Positions 5,421-7,175 of a stretch of 7,175 bases of DNA are shown here, piece by piece (within the stretch, counting starts at the first letter, position 1; each line of letters opens with the position of its first letter). The position numbers and the translations under genes were made by a program. The notes beneath the pieces were generated by a model. The model had not been told where the DNA came from. It saw only the letters and a list, made by a program, of their open reading frames with translations, and did not search any database. This DNA is from Candidatus Peregrinibacteria bacterium CG11_big_fil_rev_8_21_14_0_20_46_8. GTDB lineage: Bacteria; Patescibacteriota; Gracilibacteria; UBA1369; UM-FILTER-53-11. The stretch is taken from positions 1 to 7,175 of the forward strand of contig PCVQ01000059.1 in the NCBI GenBank assembly GCA_002796025.1, given 5' to 3'.

Positions 5421-6698
5421 TTATTTTCGTGTTTGGGGCCGCTTCTTTTGGCCTGTAGATCTAGAAAGTGGATCGCTTGATTTATATTTCTTCAATGCCG
5501 ATCCGCAAATCTCATGTAAGCGCTGCTCTGCTTCGTGTGTTTGCGTATCGATTTGGCCGCCAACATTCTGTTCGGCATTTGCCTTAATAAGATTTCCAAA
5601 TGGCAACATGCCACGGCCAAGAATTTTCAATCTATTTTTAAAAGAGAGGGATGCGCGCGTCAGCTCTTCGCTCGACATTTCCGGAGCACGCTGCAGCCAA
5701 CTTCGCAACTCGGGATCCATATCGTCCTGCCACTTTTGGGTCATACGACTTAGCAACTTTTTACCGCTCAACTTTGCGTTATTTTTAACACCTTTGAATC
5801 CTTTAGAAACAATTTTTCCAAAATCAAAACCTGCTGCTTCTGTAATACCGCGTGCTGCATAAAGTCCAAGCCCTCCAAGCGCAACGAGCCCGCTGCCTTG
5901 AATCATAAGTCCGGCACCTGCAACTTTGAGCGCCAAGTCCCCTCCTTCGCGCAAGAACGTCAGCCAGCGGCCGTTTACTCCGCTACCCGAAATGCCTGCA
6001 GCAAGTTTTTTCTGCACACGTGCCGCAGCTTCCATACCGATTCCCGCACGGCCGGCAGCACGCTCACGCACACGTCCTAAATATGCACTGTCGCCTTTTG
6101 ATACATCGTCCACTAGACCCTCGAGCGTTGCCCGGAAATTATGCCCGTCATACTGCTCACAAATTCGCTCAAAAAGTGAGAATTTTTTTCCAAGCTTCTT
6201 CTTCATTTTTTCATACTGAGCAGAGACGCGCGGCCCGCGAAGCATATCGCGAATAGAGAGGCCAAACATACCTTCTGCGCAAAGTGAATTATAAACATCC
6301 TTGCGGAATGCCAAGCGGTTACGCTCTTCTAAAAATGAGTCAGGCAAATTCTCGCCCTCACGAAGATACTTCAAATGACCTTCTACAACGGTACGTTCGA
6401 TCACTCTTCGAAATTCGTCGCGTACAGCACGCTCCGGATGATCCTGCAAATTTTCGAGCATCGCAGTAAAGCGCGCAACAGCACTCGATAACTTTTTTGT
6501 AGCCTGCTTATCTCCACCTGCAGCTTCGGATTCAGCCTGAGCAAGTTCGTTCATCCGGGTTCGCAAAGCATTTTGAATCAGGCGGACATCTATCTTACTA
6601 TCCTCTACAGATTCAATGCCGCCGTCATCCGAATCCAGATCAAGTTCTTTCTTGTCCGGCTCGTCATTTGCAGGCATATATGAGCGCTTTGTAGCCAT
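5421..6698 (-). CDS. Hypothetical protein with a glycine-rich hydrophobic segment, 425 aa
   Basis: I recognise no family. Residues 1-35 are charged and probably disordered (ELDLDSDDGG). Residues 36-235 are helical and highly charged (for example RNALRT-type and ERTVVEGHLKYLRE segments). Residues 256-282 form one long hydrophobic, glycine-studded stretch (AGAGLMIQGSGLVALGGLG), with Gly at 261, 263, 268, 270, 275, 276 and 278; this could be a membrane segment or a glycine-zipper-like helix. Residues 283-400 are helical and basic to mixed, and the tail (residues 413-425) is strongly basic. There is no N-terminal signal peptide. The long uninterrupted frame, a promoter correctly placed upstream and a closely spaced downstream gene support it as real. 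The start is the first in-frame ATG, 7 nt past a -10 box. The role is unknown; a cytoplasmic or membrane-associated structural protein is only a guess. Confidence 0.82.
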   Translation of the reverse strand: MATKRSYMPANDEPDKKELDLDSDDGGIESVEDSKIDVRLIQNALRTRMNELAQAESEAAGGDKQATKKLSSAVARFTAMLENLQDHPERAVRDEFRRVIERTVVEGHLKYLREGENLPDSFLEERNRLAFRKDVYNSLCAEGMFGLSIRDMLRGPRVSAQYEKMKKKLGKKFSLFERICEQYDGHNFRATLEGLVDDVSKGDSAYLGRVRERAAGRAGIGMEAAARVQKKLAAGISGSGVNGRWLTFLREGGDLALKVAGAGLMIQGSGLVALGGLGLYAARGITEAAGFDFGKIVSKGFKGVKNNAKLSGKKLLSRMTQKWQDDMDPELRSWLQRAPEMSSEELTRASLSFKNRLKILGRGMLPFGNLIKANAEQNVGGQIDTQTHEAEQRLHEICGSALKKYKSSDPLSRSTGQKKRPQTRK

Positions 6699-6704
6699 CT
6701 AGAT

Positions 6705-6733
6705 AGTATAGCAAAAAAAGCGCCTCTGGTCTA
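6705..6733 (-). promoter_or_regulatory. Promoter of the 425-aa gene, probably giving a leaderless mRNA
   Basis: On the - strand, TAGACC (6733-6728; four of six to TTGACA) and TATACT (6710-6705; five of six to TATAAT) are 17 nt apart. The ATG begins at 6698, the seventh base after the -10, which is where RNA synthesis usually starts. The mRNA would then have little or no 5' leader, in line with the lack of a Shine-Dalgarno. The -35 overlaps the stop codon of the 116-aa gene (6731-6733). Confidence 0.5.
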
Positions 6734-7081
6734 TTTAACCGGGAACTCCCATTGAGAAGAAGTCTGAGCTATGAACTCCTGAATAAGTGCCAAAAAATCC
6801 ATTCGAAATTTTGATAAAAGCGCCGCAACTTCTTGAAATGGAATATGCTCTCTATACTCCGGCTTAGACCCGTCGTCAGGACCGTCAGGATCGTAATCAT
6901 AATTTGTATGATCGTGACGCCAATTGAAATATTGCAAAGGATCCATACCTTCTTCGCACCGTATGCAAATACAGTACGAATTTTCTGGCTTATCCGGATC
7001 AGCAATCTCAATATTGGCCACAATATCCGGGTCGCCTTTATAAACCGGACCGTTTAAATCCCAATTTTTAATTGTTATCAC
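6731..7081 (-). CDS. Hypothetical acidic protein, 116 aa
   Basis: I recognise no family. The protein opens with a probable beta-rich half (ITIKNWDLNGPVYKGDPDIV, then SYCICIRC), passes through a low-complexity acidic region rich in Asp, His and Tyr (HDHTNYDYDPDGPDDG, about residues 56-71), and ends with an amphipathic helix (FQEVAALLSKFRMDFLALIQEFIA). The Asp-rich stretch could bind a divalent cation but matches no exact EF-hand. There is no signal peptide or membrane segment. The start is GTG at 7081; no in-frame ATG lies between it and the upstream in-frame TAA (7094-7096). The gene lies 21 nt after the stop of the partial upstream gene and 32 nt before the ATG of the 425-aa gene, so it probably belongs to the same cluster, with the internal promoter separating it in part. 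It could be an immunity-like or adaptor protein, but nothing here proves that. Confidence 0.68.
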   Translation of the reverse strand: MITIKNWDLNGPVYKGDPDIVANIEIADPDKPENSYCICIRCEEGMDPLQYFNWRHDHTNYDYDPDGPDDGSKPEYREHIPFQEVAALLSKFRMDFLALIQEFIAQTSSQWEFPVK

Positions 7082-7102
7082 TACAGTATTGCATTAAGAA
7101 AT

Positions 7103-7175
7103 TTAGTTCCCCGCCAGGGCCGCTGCCTGCGCCGCGAGCTGCAGTTTTTCAATTATATCATCGATATTTCCATCC
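7103..7175 (-). CDS. C-terminal end of a - strand gene entering from the right edge
   Basis: The - strand frame from the right edge reads DGNIDDIIEKLQLAAQAAALAGN and stops at TAA (7105-7103); the other two - strand frames hit stops within about 20 bases. The tail is an alanine-rich amphipathic helix. Twenty-three whole residues are too few to name a family. The short gap to the GTG of the next gene and the same strand suggest it heads the cluster of unknown genes. Confidence 0.5.
   Translation of the reverse strand, partial: DGNIDDIIEKLQLAAQAAALAGN

Noticed and set aside
1..7175. CRISPR array, insertion sequence or phage genes
   Set aside because: No regularly spaced repeats, terminal inverted repeats, transposase, integrase or phage structural motifs were seen; the only direct repeat noted is the 16-nt pair at 4346 and 4459.

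Overview
The window reads as a bacterial chromosomal segment, probably from a small-genome, metagenome-type lineage. A Patescibacteria/CPR member, perhaps Peregrinibacteria-like, is my best guess from style only: overlapping genes with almost no Shine-Dalgarno sequences, shortened enzymes, and uncharacterised helical proteins. UGA is used as an ordinary stop (aroF, aroB and aroA-aroK all end in TGA), which argues against the recoded Absconditabacteria/Gracilibacteria. Assignment to a phylum is inference.

Left half (1-4304, + strand): a tightly packed operon. The 3' end of a DAHP synthase gene overlaps aroB by ATGA. aroB overlaps by ATGA a single long gene in which EPSP synthase (AroA) is fused in frame to shikimate kinase (AroK). 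That gene overlaps by 14 nt an L-aspartate oxidase gene (nadB). Together they cover shikimate-pathway steps 1, 2, 5 and 6 plus the first step of de novo NAD synthesis from aspartate. The order DHQ synthase, EPSP synthase, shikimate kinase matches the first three domains of the fungal AROM polyprotein.

Middle (4305-4719): a 415-nt gene-free stretch dense in signals. It holds a good sigma70-type promoter, a likely 54-nt RNA ending at a strong hairpin terminator that works in both directions, and a 69-nt tRNA-like element on the - strand. That element has a T-arm, an alanine-type G3-U70 acceptor stem and a TTGGTA D-loop, but no convincing anticodon. A 16-nt direct repeat links the small RNA to the tRNA-like element, so the two RNAs could pair. 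The stretch is followed by an AT-richer HIT-family (HinT-like) gene at 4720-5145.

Right half (5181-7175, - strand): a convergent cluster of unrecognised genes, read right to left. First comes the C-terminal tail of a partial ORF, then an acidic 116-aa protein, a 425-aa protein with a glycine-rich hydrophobic segment and a basic tail, and a 76-aa helical acidic protein. The 425-aa gene has its own promoter, placed so that the transcript would begin at or next to its ATG (leaderless).

The strongest points for follow-up are the AroA-AroK fusion with AROM-like gene order, the nadB overlap, and the tRNA-like element with its neighbouring complementary small-RNA cassette.
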